From Flavisolibacter nicotianae (GTDB lineage: Bacteria; Bacteroidota; Bacteroidia; Chitinophagales; Chitinophagaceae), in NCBI RefSeq assembly GCF_003628535.1, contig NZ_RBCI01000001.1, positions 1,041,827 through 1,105,826 of the forward strand: a DNA stretch of 64,000 nt, written 5' to 3'. Each line of letters begins with the position of its first letter. Positions within the stretch are counted from its first letter, which is position 1. Under the pieces are notes generated by a model. It did no database searches. It had not been told where the DNA came from and saw nothing but the letters and a program-made list of their open reading frames with translations. Shown here in pieces: positions 8,350 through 17,136 of the stretch. The translations under genes were made by a program, and so were the position numbers.

Positions 8350-8904
8350 TTAGGCCGTAAGGGTTGCTTCGCCTTTTTGCCAGTTGCAGGGGCAAAGTTC
8401 ATCGGTCTGCAGGGCGTCCAGCACACGCAGCACTTCTTTGACGTTGCGGCCTACGTTCAGGTCGTACAACGATACCCAGCGAACGATGCCTTGCGGATCA
8501 ACGATAAACGTGGCACGGTAGGCGATTTTTTCATCAGCTTGCAGGATGCCCAGTTCTTCGGCCAGGGATTTCGAGGTATCGGCCAGCATAGGGAACTGCA
8601 GGTTGCGCAGGTCTTCGTGGTCTTTTCTCCAGGCAAGGTGTACAAACTCGCTGTCGGTAGAAGCGCCAACCAATACCGCGTCGCGGTCGGCAAAATCCTG
8701 GTAGTGTTTATTGAACTCAGCAATTTCTGTGGGGCAGACAAAGGTGAAGTCTTTGGGCCACCAGAACTGCACCATCCACTTGCCGGCATTCCTGATCTCT
8801 TCATAGGTCAGGTCGTAAAACTCCGTGCCTTTTTCGATGGAGACAACAGCCTTTTTCTTGAAATCCGGGAATTTCGATCCTAATGATAATGTCGTGTTTC
8901 TCAT
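8350..8904 (-). CDS. ahpC: Peroxiredoxin AhpC (AhpC/AhpD type)
   Basis: A 184-residue peroxiredoxin that reduces hydrogen peroxide and organic peroxides. The peroxidatic cysteine is C57 in the motif PKDFTFVCPTEI, and C171/C173 near the end (LCPCNW) are resolving cysteines. The sequence, including SDELC-like EALQTDELCPCNW ending and GRNVKEVLRVLDALQ, follows the mycobacterial AhpC type that uses AhpD as reductant, and ahpD follows directly. The start was set at 8904 (MRNTTLS) because the open frame upstream to 9060 has non-protein-like composition and homologues start here. Confidence 0.94.
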   Translation of the reverse strand: MRNTTLSLGSKFPDFKKKAVVSIEKGTEFYDLTYEEIRNAGKWMVQFWWPKDFTFVCPTEIAEFNKHYQDFADRDAVLVGASTDSEFVHLAWRKDHEDLRNLQFPMLADTSKSLAEELGILQADEKIAYRATFIVDPQGIVRWVSLYDLNVGRNVKEVLRVLDALQTDELCPCNWQKGEATLTA

Positions 8905-9183
8905 GTTGTGTCTTTCTGTTTTTTCGAGGCGCAAATTTCCGTGCTGGACGGTTGCCGGCAAAATGGTAGCGAAAAAATTCAGCACATGGAATGTTAATTG
9001 ATGAAAGAGAACGGGTTGCCGGTCGATTGCGACCGGTTGCGAACTACCGCGGCTCCGCAACCGAAGTTGGGAATGGAAGTTTTAACCAAATGCTTGGCCG
9101 TCCTGTGCCGGGTTATTGGAAGAAAATGCCTAACTATGCACGCTTTTTCGATCTGGGCAAGGCTGTTATTCAAAACTAAACAC

Positions 9184-9972
9184 ATGGAAGGCGACAGGAA
9201 AAGACGGTTTTTCATCTCCAAACGAGTCGATGGTTTTTTTATCATTTTTTCAAATGTCACGTCTTTTATCGGCCGCTTTTTTAAAGAAATGTTCCGCCGT
9301 CCCTTGGAGTGGAACGAATTCATTCACCAGTGCTACGAGATCGGTTACCGGTCGCTTCTCCTTATTACCATGACCGCTTTTATTACCGGCGTGGTATTCA
9401 CCAAGCAGTCCCGCCCGTCGCTTTCCGAATTCGGTGCGCAGTCGTGGCTGCCCTCCCTGGTGGCCATTGCCGTAATCAAGTCGCTGGCGCCGCTGGTTAC
9501 AGCGCTCATCTGCGCCGGGAAAGTCGGTTCGGGCATCGGCGCCGAACTGGGATCGATGCGGGTGACAGAGCAGATCGATGCCATGGAAGTATCGGCTACC
9601 AACCCGTTCAAATACCTGGTGAATACCCGCATCGGCGCGGCGACGCTGATGCTGCCCATGCTGATGCTGTATGCTGCTTTTGTATCCATGATGGGCTCGT
9701 ACCTGGATATATCTCTGAACGAGCAAACCAGCTTTACCACCTTTTTGCAAAACGCTTTTTCGAAGATCACCTTCCTGGATTATGCTTCGTCCATCATCCG
9801 TTCGCTGGTCTTTGGATTTACCATTGGAACGGTTGGCTGCTACCAGGGATTTAACACCTCCGGCGGAACGCAGGGGGTGGGCCGGGCGGCCAATTCGGCG
9901 GTGGTCGTGTCCATGTTTTTTATTTTCATCGAGGAGATGCTGATCCTTCAAATCATCAACTCATTCAGGTAA
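9184..9972 (+). CDS. mlaE: MlaE-family ABC transporter permease
   Basis: A 262-residue inner-membrane permease of the MlaE/TGD1 family, with about five membrane segments. The family signature is clear (ALICAGKVGSGIGAELGSMR, then VTEQIDAMEV). With MlaF and MlaD, encoded next, it moves phospholipid between the inner and outer membranes to keep outer-membrane asymmetry. The start was taken at 9184 (MEGDRKRRFF); the open frame upstream to 8998 lacks membrane-protein character. The ATPase gene begins two bases after the stop. Confidence 0.92.
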   Translation: MEGDRKRRFFISKRVDGFFIIFSNVTSFIGRFFKEMFRRPLEWNEFIHQCYEIGYRSLLLITMTAFITGVVFTKQSRPSLSEFGAQSWLPSLVAIAVIKSLAPLVTALICAGKVGSGIGAELGSMRVTEQIDAMEVSATNPFKYLVNTRIGAATLMLPMLMLYAAFVSMMGSYLDISLNEQTSFTTFLQNAFSKITFLDYASSIIRSLVFGFTIGTVGCYQGFNTSGGTQGVGRAANSAVVVSMFFIFIEEMLILQIINSFR

Positions 9973-9973
9973 T

Positions 9974-10738
9974 ATGGAGAGGACGAATCAACAACGAGAG
10001 GCCGTGGTCAGCATCCGCAACCTGTACAAGGCATTTGGGAGCAACGAGGTGCTGCGCGGTGTGGACCTGGATCTTTTTCACGGCGAAAACCTGGTGGTGC
10101 TGGGGCGTTCCGGTACGGGAAAGTCGGTGCTCATCAAGATTATTGCCGGCCTGTTGAAACCGGACAGCGGCACGGTGAATGTACTGGGCAGGGAAGTTCC
10201 CGGGCTGAATGCAAAAGAACTCAATGCCCTGCGGCTGGAACTGGGTTTTTCGTTTCAAAACAGTGCCCTGTACGACAGCATGAGCGTGAAGGAAAACCTC
10301 CTGTTTCCGCTGCTGCACCACCGCCGGCATTTACCCAAATCGGCCGTGGACCGCTCGGTTGAAACCGTGCTGGATGCGGTAGGACTGCTGCAGGCAAAAA
10401 ACCAGATGCCGGCGGAATTGTCGGGGGGGCAGAAAAAGCGGATCGGCATTGCCCGTACGCTGATCCTGCAACCCAAGATCATGTTGTACGACGAACCAAC
10501 GGCCGGTCTCGATCCCATTACCAGCAGCGAGATCAATGAACTGATCAACGAGGTGCAGGAGCGCTACCACACCAGTTCCATCATCATCACCCACGACCTG
10601 ACTTGTGCCAAGGATACCGGCGACCGGGTGGCCATGCTGCTCGACGGGGTGTTTGCCAAAGAAGGAACATTCGACGATGTATTCCGCTCCGAAGACGAAC
10701 GGATTCAGAGTTTTTACAATTATAATTTTACAGGATAA
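9974..10738 (+). CDS. mlaF: MlaF-family ABC transporter ATP-binding protein
   Basis: A 254-residue ABC ATPase: Walker A GRSGTGKS at ~residues 45-52, ABC signature LSGGQKKRIGIARTL near 150-165, Walker B IMLYDEPTAGLD near 175, and the switch histidine in IIITHD. It energises the MlaE permease. It is packed between mlaE (2-base gap) and mlaD (adjacent ATG), so the three form one transcript. Confidence 0.94.
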   Translation: MERTNQQREAVVSIRNLYKAFGSNEVLRGVDLDLFHGENLVVLGRSGTGKSVLIKIIAGLLKPDSGTVNVLGREVPGLNAKELNALRLELGFSFQNSALYDSMSVKENLLFPLLHHRRHLPKSAVDRSVETVLDAVGLLQAKNQMPAELSGGQKKRIGIARTLILQPKIMLYDEPTAGLDPITSSEINELINEVQERYHTSSIIITHDLTCAKDTGDRVAMLLDGVFAKEGTFDDVFRSEDERIQSFYNYNFTG

Positions 10739-11725
10739 ATGGAAAAGAAAAACAAGCGGGCTGTCATTGTGGGAGCATTTGTGTTTGCAGCACTGGTCAT
10801 TTTTGTTTTGGGTGTGATGACCCTGGGCGGGCAGAAAAGCCTGTTCAACAAAGGCGCCACTATTCATACCATCTTTAACGAAGTATCGGGCCTGCAGCCG
10901 GGCAACAATGTTTGGTTCGCCGGCGTGAAAGTAGGGACGGTGCAGAACCTCTCCTTCAACAAGGAGGGCAAGGTAGACGTGGAGATGAACATCGGGGAAA
11001 AATCGCTTTCCATGATCAGGAAAGATTCGAAAGCGAAAATCGGCGCCGAAAGTTTTATCGGCAACAAGATCATCGTGATTTATGGCGGAAGTGCCGCAGC
11101 ACCGGTGGTGGAAACCGGCAGCACCCTGCAGTCGGAGCAGTCGTTGAGTACCGAGGAAATGATGGCCACCTTCCAGGAAAACAACAAGAACCTGCTGGCG
11201 ATTACCGAAAATTTCAAGACTATCAGCGGTCGTCTTTTGAGCGGCCAGGGTTCGGCCGGTAAACTGCTGAACGACGACGGTCTTTACCGCGACCTCCAAG
11301 CCTCCATGGCCTCCCTGAAAATAGCGGTTGCCAATGCGCAAAACCTCGTGGCCAACGCCAGCGACTACACAACACGGTTAACGGCCAAGGGCTCGCTGGC
11401 GAATGACCTTGTTACCGACACGGTTGTTTTTGCACGACTTCGCAGCACCGTGCGGCAGATCGACGCCCTCTCCCAACGAGCCGACCAGGTCATGGCTAAC
11501 CTGAACACAGCCAGCAGCAACGTCAATCAAAGCCTGGCCGATCCTTCGTCTCCGGCGGGCCTGCTGCTGAACGACAAACAAACGGCAGCGGAAATCAGGA
11601 CCACGATCAAAAACCTGCAATCCAGCACCCAAAAGCTCGACGAAAACATGGAGGCCCTGCAGCATAATTTTTTACTTCGTGGGTTCTTTCGCAAAAAGGC
11701 CAAAAGCCAGGAAGAGGTTCATTAA
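10739..11725 (+). CDS. mlaD: MCE-domain (MlaD-like) lipid-binding protein
   Basis: A 328-residue periplasmic protein anchored by an N-terminal membrane helix (VGAFVFAALVIFVLGVMTLG, ~residues 9-28). A single MCE domain follows at ~37-115 (HTIFNEVSGLQPGNNVWFAG, then KVGTVQNLSF). The rest is a long helical/coiled region rich in Asn, Ala and Gln, ending in a basic tail. MCE proteins form hexameric tunnels that carry lipids to or from MlaEF. A strong bidirectional terminator follows. Confidence 0.92.
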   Translation: MEKKNKRAVIVGAFVFAALVIFVLGVMTLGGQKSLFNKGATIHTIFNEVSGLQPGNNVWFAGVKVGTVQNLSFNKEGKVDVEMNIGEKSLSMIRKDSKAKIGAESFIGNKIIVIYGGSAAAPVVETGSTLQSEQSLSTEEMMATFQENNKNLLAITENFKTISGRLLSGQGSAGKLLNDDGLYRDLQASMASLKIAVANAQNLVANASDYTTRLTAKGSLANDLVTDTVVFARLRSTVRQIDALSQRADQVMANLNTASSNVNQSLADPSSPAGLLLNDKQTAAEIRTTIKNLQSSTQKLDENMEALQHNFLLRGFFRKKAKSQEEVH

Positions 11726-11810
11726 GCGTTGAACATTGGAAATCAGTAGAAGGAATTGTTCACTGCGCCCCAGGCAATTTGCAAGGTTCAGGATCGAACA
11801 AACAGGCCAT

Positions 11811-11840
11811 AAAAAAAAGCTCCGAACGGAGCTTTTTTTT
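11811..11840. terminator. Bidirectional terminator between mlaD and the transketolase gene
   Basis: A near-perfect palindrome: eight A, AGCTCCG, AA, CGGAGCT, eight T. It can stop the rightward mla transcript and the leftward transketolase transcript. Confidence 0.88.
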
Positions 11841-11923
11841 ATGGGATATCTTTTCTTGTTTTGTCGATTGATTTCAGTTTGAGTTAATCCTGCCGCCAAC
11901 GCCTGCCGTTTGCTTCTTGCCAA

Positions 11924-12892
11924 TTACCTATTACCCTTCTTCCGTTCCATGGCTTTTTCTGCGGCCGACACAATGTGTTGCACACTCAGGCCATATTTTT
12001 CGAGCAACTGGTCGGGTGTACCGCTTTCGCCGAATGTATCGTTGGTGCCCACGTATTCGATAGGAACAGGGAAATGACGGGAGGCCACCTGTGCCACCGC
12101 ATCGCCCATGCCACCCAGCACATTGTGTTCTTCCGCGGTTACGGCGCAGCCGGTCTTGCGAAGTGATGCGAGGATGGCTTCTTCATCGAGCGGCTTAATC
12201 GTATGCAGGTTGATCACTTCCACGCTTAACCCTCTTTCTTCCAGCTGCACGCCGGCCTGGATGGCCAGCCACACGAGGTGGCCGCAGGCAAAAATGGAAA
12301 CATCAGTTCCTTCGGAAAACTTCTGTGCCTTGCCGATCTGGAAAGGTTCGCCGGCGTTTGTAAAAATGGGCCAGCTCGGACGGCCAAAGCGCAGGTAAAC
12401 CGGGCCCTCGTAATCGGCAATCGCCAGCGTGGCTGCTTTCGTCTGGTTATAGTCGCACGGAACTACCACCGTCATGCCCGGCAGCATTTTCATCAGGCCA
12501 ATGTCTTCGAGGATCTGGTGCGTGGCACCGTCTTCGCCCAGCGTCACGCCGGCATGCGAAGCGCAGATCTTGACATTTTTGCCGCTGTAGGCAATGCTTT
12601 GACGGATCTGGTCGTAGACACGGCCGGTAGAAAAGTTGGCAAAAGTGGTGGTGAAGGGAATCTTTCCGCCGATGGTCATACCGGCAGCGATGCCCATCAT
12701 GTTGGCTTCGGCAATGCCCACCTGTACAAAGCGTTCGGGGCACTCTTTCATAAAGCCCTGCAGCTTCAGCGAACCTGCAAGGTCGGCGGTGAGGGCAACC
12801 ACGTTAGGGTTCTTTCTTCCCAGCTCCGTCATAGCATCTCCAAAGCCACTGCGGGTATCTTTTTTACCAGTCGGTTGAATGTCTTTCAGCAT
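11924..12892 (-). CDS. Transketolase, C-terminal (pyrimidine-binding) subunit
   Basis: A 322-residue protein matching the C-terminal half of transketolase: Pyr domain ([20 protein letters not shown], later [18 protein letters not shown] with the catalytic Glu) and C-terminal domain ([20 protein letters not shown]). In many Bacteroidota transketolase is split into N and C subunits encoded together. Here no N-terminal half is seen within the window, so the partner must be elsewhere. The start was set at 12892 ([10 protein letters not shown]); the extension to 13018 reads through a palindromic repeat and is not credible. Confidence 0.92.
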   Translation of the reverse strand: MLKDIQPTGKKDTRSGFGDAMTELGRKNPNVVALTADLAGSLKLQGFMKECPERFVQVGIAEANMMGIAAGMTIGGKIPFTTTFANFSTGRVYDQIRQSIAYSGKNVKICASHAGVTLGEDGATHQILEDIGLMKMLPGMTVVVPCDYNQTKAATLAIADYEGPVYLRFGRPSWPIFTNAGEPFQIGKAQKFSEGTDVSIFACGHLVWLAIQAGVQLEERGLSVEVINLHTIKPLDEEAILASLRKTGCAVTAEEHNVLGGMGDAVAQVASRHFPVPIEYVGTNDTFGESGTPDQLLEKYGLSVQHIVSAAEKAMERKKGNR

Positions 12893-12910
12893 GGCAGCGA
12901 AGATAAGGAA

Positions 12911-12933
12911 AGCCCCCGACCCCCCAAGGGGGA
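12911..12933 (-). repeat. G/C-rich palindromic intergenic repeat, copy 1
   Basis: Sequence AGCCCCCGACCCCCCAAGGG and following bases, containing CCCCC-AA-GGGGG. Its reverse complement lines up with copies at 13104 and 52571, and it matches the orientation of the copy at 52424. Such G/C-runs are common dispersed repeats in Bacteroidota intergenic DNA. Confidence 0.6.
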
Positions 12934-12978
12934 CTGAACACAAAGCCTTGCTTCGGCACAAGGCTTTGTGTTCAGTCC
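12931..12978. repeat. Perfect 20-bp inverted repeat upstream of the transketolase gene
   Basis: Bases 12931-12950 and 12959-12978 are exact reverse complements around the 8-base loop CTTCGGCA. The stem starts GGACTGAACACAAAGCCTTG. There is no adjacent T run, so it is not an obvious terminator. It lies in the 5' leader region of the transketolase gene, or is part of a palindromic repeat element together with the G/C repeat beside it. Confidence 0.75.
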
Positions 12979-13037
12979 TGTTCTGAAGGCTGAAGGGTGC
13001 GACGCAAGAGAGATTCAATCCCTGGTAACAAAAAACG

Positions 13038-13073
13038 AAAAAGCCTCCATCAAAATGGTTGATGAAGGCTTTT
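13038..13073 (-). terminator. Terminator of galE
   Basis: On the minus strand AAAAGCCT and CATCAA arms (one mismatch) around a 5-base loop, followed by TTTTTCGTTTTTTG. It lies 75 bases past the galE stop. Confidence 0.75.
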
Positions 13074-13103
13074 AAATATCATGAAAAGCAAGAGTCTGTG
13101 CCG

Positions 13104-13144
13104 GGCCAATCCCTCCTTTGGAGGGCGGGGAGGCGTTTGGGGAG
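13104..13144 (+). repeat. G/C-rich palindromic intergenic repeat, copy 2
   Basis: Begins GGCCAATCCCTCCTTTGGAG and continues with two G-runs. It contains CCCTCC-TTT-GGAGGG and starts with the same GGCCAATCCC as the copy at 52571. It faces copy 1 (12911) in inverted orientation. Confidence 0.6.
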
Positions 13145-13147
13145 AAT

Positions 13148-14203
13148 CTAATTCAACTCGGAATTCATCGCAGCAAAAAAGGTTTCATCTTCTTTCAGCT
13201 TTACTTCCCATTTCCAGGCCGTGGCCATCATGTCGTCGATGGTCATTTGCGGATCCCAGCCCAGGCGCCCTTTGGCCCTGTCGTTGTTGGCATAGATGGC
13301 CACCACATCGCCGGGACGACGCGGCCCGATCTCGTAATTGAGCCTGGCGCCACTGACTTTTTCGAAGGCTTTGATGGCTTCCAGTACCGTAACGCCGTTG
13401 CCGGTGCCCAGGTTGAAAACTTCGCAGCCGCCGCGGTTGCGGCCTTCTTCCAGGTATTTAATGGCCAGGGTGTGGGCATGCGCAATATCGCTGACGTGAA
13501 TAAAGTCGCGAACACAACTGCCGTCGCGGGTGGGATAGTCGTCGCCGTACACCACCATCTTCGGCAGTTTGCCAATCGCCGTTTGCGTAATGGCCGGTAC
13601 GAGGTTTTGCGGCCTGCCAATCGGCATTTCGCCAATCTCAATGGAAGGATGTGCACCCACAGGGTTGAAATAGCGAAGCAGGATGGTTTGCGTGCCCGCT
13701 GCTTTTTGAAATTCGCCCAGGATCTGCTCGCCCATCTGCTTGGTGTAGCCATAGGGCGACTCAGCGGGCTTGGGCGGTGTTTCTTCGGTAACCGGTATCT
13801 GGTCCGGGTTGCCATACACGGTGCAGGAAGACGAAAAGACAAACCAGGGCGTACCGAATTCCTGTACGCATTTCAACAGGTTGATCAGGGACACGAGGTT
13901 GTTTTCAAAATACATCAGCGGCTTCTCTACCGACTCACCCACGGCTTTATATGCCGCGAAGTGGATGATGCCCCTGATGTCTTCGTTCTCCTGGAAAATC
14001 GCGGCTGTGTCGTCAAAATTGCACAGGTCAACTTTATAGTTCTTCACGGTTTTCCCCGTGATGCGCTCCACGCCTTTTAAAATGGCCGGGTTGGAACGGG
14101 AGTTATTGTCCACGCTGATCACGTCGTATCCGTTTTTGATTAAATCAACAAGGGTATGGGAACCGATATAGCCACAACCGCCTGTCACCAGAATCTTTGG
14201 CAT
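13148..14203 (-). CDS. galE: UDP-glucose 4-epimerase
   Basis: A 351-residue extended short-chain dehydrogenase. The NAD-binding GGCGYIGSHT motif is at the N-terminus, and the active-site YxxxK is in SPYGYTKQMGEQ with the preceding SSSCTVYGNP segment. It interconverts UDP-glucose and UDP-galactose for surface polysaccharide or galactose use. The start was placed at 14203 so that the Rossmann glycine motif falls at residues 7-13; an alternative ATG lies at 14224. Confidence 0.95.
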   Translation of the reverse strand: MPKILVTGGCGYIGSHTLVDLIKNGYDVISVDNNSRSNPAILKGVERITGKTVKNYKVDLCNFDDTAAIFQENEDIRGIIHFAAYKAVGESVEKPLMYFENNLVSLINLLKCVQEFGTPWFVFSSSCTVYGNPDQIPVTEETPPKPAESPYGYTKQMGEQILGEFQKAAGTQTILLRYFNPVGAHPSIEIGEMPIGRPQNLVPAITQTAIGKLPKMVVYGDDYPTRDGSCVRDFIHVSDIAHAHTLAIKYLEEGRNRGGCEVFNLGTGNGVTVLEAIKAFEKVSGARLNYEIGPRRPGDVVAIYANNDRAKGRLGWDPQMTIDDMMATAWKWEVKLKEDETFFAAMNSELN

Positions 14204-14266
14204 GCCGTAAAAATTGAACGGCAAAACTCGGGAAATAAATTTTAATATTTTGGTCCGGAATGCCCT

Positions 14267-14311
14267 AAAAAGCCGGAAGGATGCAGCAGATGTGCATCCT
14301 TCCGGCTTTTT
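14267..14311 (-). terminator. Terminator of the pit operon
   Basis: Long stem AAAAAGCCGGAAGGATGCA / TGCATCCTTCCGGCTTTTT with a 7-base loop, 17 bases past the pit stop. It is symmetrical enough to work in both directions. Confidence 0.88.
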
Positions 14312-14327
14312 CTATGATCGAAAAGAT

Positions 14328-15767
14328 CTAAAAGAAGAGGTGTACGACGTGGAAAATACCGATGGCCAGCAGCGCACTGATGGGAATGGTAAGAACCCAT
14401 GCCCACAGCAGGTTGATGGTGACACCCCAGCGCACAGCCGACAGACGCTTGGTAGCACCCACGCCCATAATGGAGCCCGTGATGGTATGCGTTGTGCTCA
14501 CAGGGATCTTCAGGTACTCGGTGACAAACAGCGTGATGGCACCGGCCGTTTCGGCGGCCACACCTTCAAACGGTGTCACCTTTGTAATGCGGGTTCCCAT
14601 GGTTTTGACAATCTTCCAGCCGCCGCTCATGGTGCCCAGGCCCATGGCCGTGTAACAGGCCAGTGGCACCCAGGTAGGCATCTGCTCAAACGTGTGGATG
14701 GTACCGTTGGCGATCAGGGCAGCGGTGATGATTCCCATAACCTTTTGGGCATCGTTACCGCCGTGACCGATACTGAAGGCCGCTGACGAAACCAGTTGCA
14801 ACCGTTTGAACCAGACGTTGGAACTGTGGGCATTCAGCGTGTTGAGCCAAAACGTAAATACCGCCATTACCAGCAGGATCAGGGCCAGCAGGAACCATTT
14901 AAAGTTTTCACCAAAAAATACGATCTGCCCAAAGCGGGACGTGTAGTTGGTAATATAAGGCGACGTTTGGGTTACGGTGTCGCCCTTCCGTACCACGGTA
15001 TAGGTAAAGCTTTTATTGAGGCCGGTCTGCTTGAGAACCTGGTCAAGATCTTTTTTCGCTGTAATCGGCACGTTGTTGGCGCTGACCAGGGTATCGCCTT
15101 TTTTAAAGCCCATTTTTTGCGCCGATGAATTGTTGGGAACATCGGAAACCTGCACCAGGCCCTGCTCGGTTTTCACCTTCATGCCCGAAATATCGGTGTG
15201 GCTGGTGGTGATGAAGCCTTTCAGGAAAAAGAGAATGCCGACGATGAAAAGCAGCGAAACGATACGCGGCAGGATGTCCTTGCGGAACGAAAACAGGAAC
15301 CAGAGAGAAATGATAAAGGCCATCAGCATTCCCACCAGTGGTGCCAGGAAGATGAAGGCAGTCGTGCGAACGATGATATCGGTGTTGATGGCGCTGATGC
15401 CACCCGCTGCGATCCCCGCACCGGCAAAGCCGCCAATCAGCGTATGGGAAGAAGACGAAGGAATACCAAACCACCAGGTCAGCAGGTTCCAGACAATCGC
15501 TGCGATCAGTCCGGCCAGTACTACGACCAGCATGATGTTTTTGTCAAGCAGTTTAATGTTGACTGTCTTGGAAATGGAGTCGGCCACACCGTGGTCTTTA
15601 AAAATAAAAAAGGCGGCGAAGTTGAAAATGGCGGCCCATACCACGGCCTGGAAAGGCGTCAGCACTTTGGTGGAAACTATGGTGGCAATTGAGTTGGCCG
15701 CATCGTGAAAGCCGTTGATAAAGTCAAAGACCAGGGCCAGGGCAATGATCAGGATAATAAAGGTCAT
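14328..15767 (-). CDS. pit: PiT-family inorganic phosphate transporter with inserted PDZ-like domain
   Basis: A 479-residue membrane protein of the PiT family, which imports phosphate by symport. The paired signature repeats are present: DFINGFHDAANSIATIVST near the N-terminus and FSIGHGGNDAQKVMGIITAA in the second half. Between them, at ~residues 195-270, is a soluble segment with PDZ character (SSAQKMGFKKGDTLVSANNV, then PITAKKDLDQVLKQ), placed after a membrane helix and so probably in the periplasm. The companion DUF47 gene lies upstream in the same direction. The PDZ insert is unusual compared with simple bacterial Pit. Confidence 0.92.
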   Translation of the reverse strand: MTFIILIIALALVFDFINGFHDAANSIATIVSTKVLTPFQAVVWAAIFNFAAFFIFKDHGVADSISKTVNIKLLDKNIMLVVVLAGLIAAIVWNLLTWWFGIPSSSSHTLIGGFAGAGIAAGGISAINTDIIVRTTAFIFLAPLVGMLMAFIISLWFLFSFRKDILPRIVSLLFIVGILFFLKGFITTSHTDISGMKVKTEQGLVQVSDVPNNSSAQKMGFKKGDTLVSANNVPITAKKDLDQVLKQTGLNKSFTYTVVRKGDTVTQTSPYITNYTSRFGQIVFFGENFKWFLLALILLVMAVFTFWLNTLNAHSSNVWFKRLQLVSSAAFSIGHGGNDAQKVMGIITAALIANGTIHTFEQMPTWVPLACYTAMGLGTMSGGWKIVKTMGTRITKVTPFEGVAAETAGAITLFVTEYLKIPVSTTHTITGSIMGVGATKRLSAVRWGVTINLLWAWVLTIPISALLAIGIFHVVHLFF

Positions 15768-15793
15768 GAAGAAATTTAAAAATTGGCAAATGC

Positions 15794-15862
15794 GAAAATG
15801 TGAAAATGGTCAGGCTTTTAACAGAATGGCCGTCCTGCACCTGCCTTCATTTTCACATTTTC
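15794..15862. repeat. 15-bp inverted repeat between pit and its DUF47 partner
   Basis: GAAAATGTGAAAATG at 15794-15808 is exactly repeated in inverse at 15848-15862, in the 118-base gap. The same 15-mer recurs at 37997 before atpF, so it is a dispersed intergenic word repeat. Confidence 0.7.
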
Positions 15863-15885
15863 AGATTTTCACATCGTTACATTGA

Positions 15886-16527
15886 CTATGCGTATTTCAC
15901 AATGATGGATTCAATCACATTGGCGGCGTCTTCGCACTTGTCGGTAGCGCTTTCCAGCACCTGGTAGATCTCCCGCTTTTTGATGACTTCCTTGGCGTCT
16001 GGCTCGGTGGCAAACAGGCGCTCAATGCTCATATCGAAAATATCGTCGGCTTCATTTTCCAGGCTGTTGATCTTGACCAGCGAGTCGGTGATCACCCGCA
16101 TGTTTTTCATGTCTCGCAGTTCGCCAACGGCTTTGCGCACTTCCAGTGTGCTTTGCACCACGATCTCGGCCAGCTTGTGAAGACCAATGTCGTTGGGATT
16201 GACGCGGTAGAAGTTGATTTTTTTTGCGGAGGCAAAAACAAAGTCGGCAACGTCGTCGAGAGCGGAAGCGAGATAGTGGATGTCTTCGCGGTCGAACGGT
16301 GTGATGAAGTTGCGGCCAAGTTCGGTAAACAGGTTGTGCGTCAGTTCATCGTTGGCATGCTCTACATCTTCCATTTTGGAGATCAGGCCCTGGCGTTTGT
16401 CGAAGTCGGGCTCCTGCACCACTTGCAACAGCAATGCTCCCATTTGCTTTACGTTGTCGGCACTTTTTTCAAACAGCTCATAGAAAACTTTGTTTTTGGG
16501 AGCAAGAAACTTTGCAAAGATGTTCAT
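15886..16527 (-). CDS. DUF47 / PhoU-like phosphate transport accessory protein
   Basis: A 213-residue all-helical protein of the DUF47 (PhoU_div) family, starting MNIFAKFLAPKNKVFYELFE. Signature acidic helices include MEDVEHANDELTHNLFTELG and FDREDIHYLASALDDVADFV. In many bacteria this gene precedes pit in one operon and is thought to modulate the transporter. Here it is upstream of pit on the same strand with a 118-base gap holding an inverted repeat. A near-match of the -7 box (TAATTTCG) lies upstream on the minus strand. Confidence 0.9.
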   Translation of the reverse strand: MNIFAKFLAPKNKVFYELFEKSADNVKQMGALLLQVVQEPDFDKRQGLISKMEDVEHANDELTHNLFTELGRNFITPFDREDIHYLASALDDVADFVFASAKKINFYRVNPNDIGLHKLAEIVVQSTLEVRKAVGELRDMKNMRVITDSLVKINSLENEADDIFDMSIERLFATEPDAKEVIKKREIYQVLESATDKCEDAANVIESIIVKYA

Positions 16528-16768
16528 ACAGAATCGCTTTAAAGATTGGGTGCGAAATTAGAACCAATTATCCGGAGCCTATCCGGTAACAGAAAATTAA
16601 TGATAACTTAATATAGCCTGGCCATTCTTTCTTCCTTGGCACCTGGCTCTCAAGGCTTCATGTATTATGCCAAGAAAAAAACGTTCATATTCGCTCTTCC
16701 TGACATTTGTTTAGAATTCTGGTTTTCAGTGATATGCAACACTGTCAGGCCGGTTGCGACCCACACGT

Positions 16769-17035
16769 TTAATCCAGGATACGGTGAGGCCGTTTGTCAA
16801 ACGTTTTCGCAACCGCGCCATCAGCAGGGTACATGCGGTCGCCATTTTCGGTGTGCAAAACCGTGGTGCGGCAACCTGTGACATTGGCCTGAGCCGCTTC
16901 TTTACCGGCACCCGACATTCCCGGCATAGGGCGATCCTGCGTGAAACGACAAGACGGCACTTGCGGGATAGTCTGCTTACCCTGCGCATGCGCTTTTCTC
17001 AAAGGGGGGTAATGATTTGCTAACAATTTCTTCAT
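16769..17035 (-). CDS. Doubtful 88-residue open frame
   Basis: The frame begins MKKLLANHYPPLRK with GGAAAG just before the ATG. The rest is rich in Arg, Pro, Thr and Cys and looks like no protein I know. Frames of similar length exist on the opposite strand over the same bases. It may be a small real gene or chance; listed because the region has no better candidate. Confidence 0.2.
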   Translation of the reverse strand: MKKLLANHYPPLRKAHAQGKQTIPQVPSCRFTQDRPMPGMSGAGKEAAQANVTGCRTTVLHTENGDRMYPADGAVAKTFDKRPHRILD

Positions 17036-17136
17036 CTTTCCGTTACCGGTCTGTGGCTGTTGCTGGATAGCTTTAGGCTTTCTTAGCAGTTTCCCAAATT
17101 TTTGAGACAGAACGGCCTTCTATTCTTAGAGGGCTT

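Noticed and set aside
10331..11341. 336-codon open frame antisense to mlaF/mlaD
   Set aside because: Shadow spanning two well-supported genes; no recognisable domain.
13118..14080. 320-codon open frame on the plus strand over galE
   Set aside because: Antisense shadow of a well-matched galE; no protein-like motifs.
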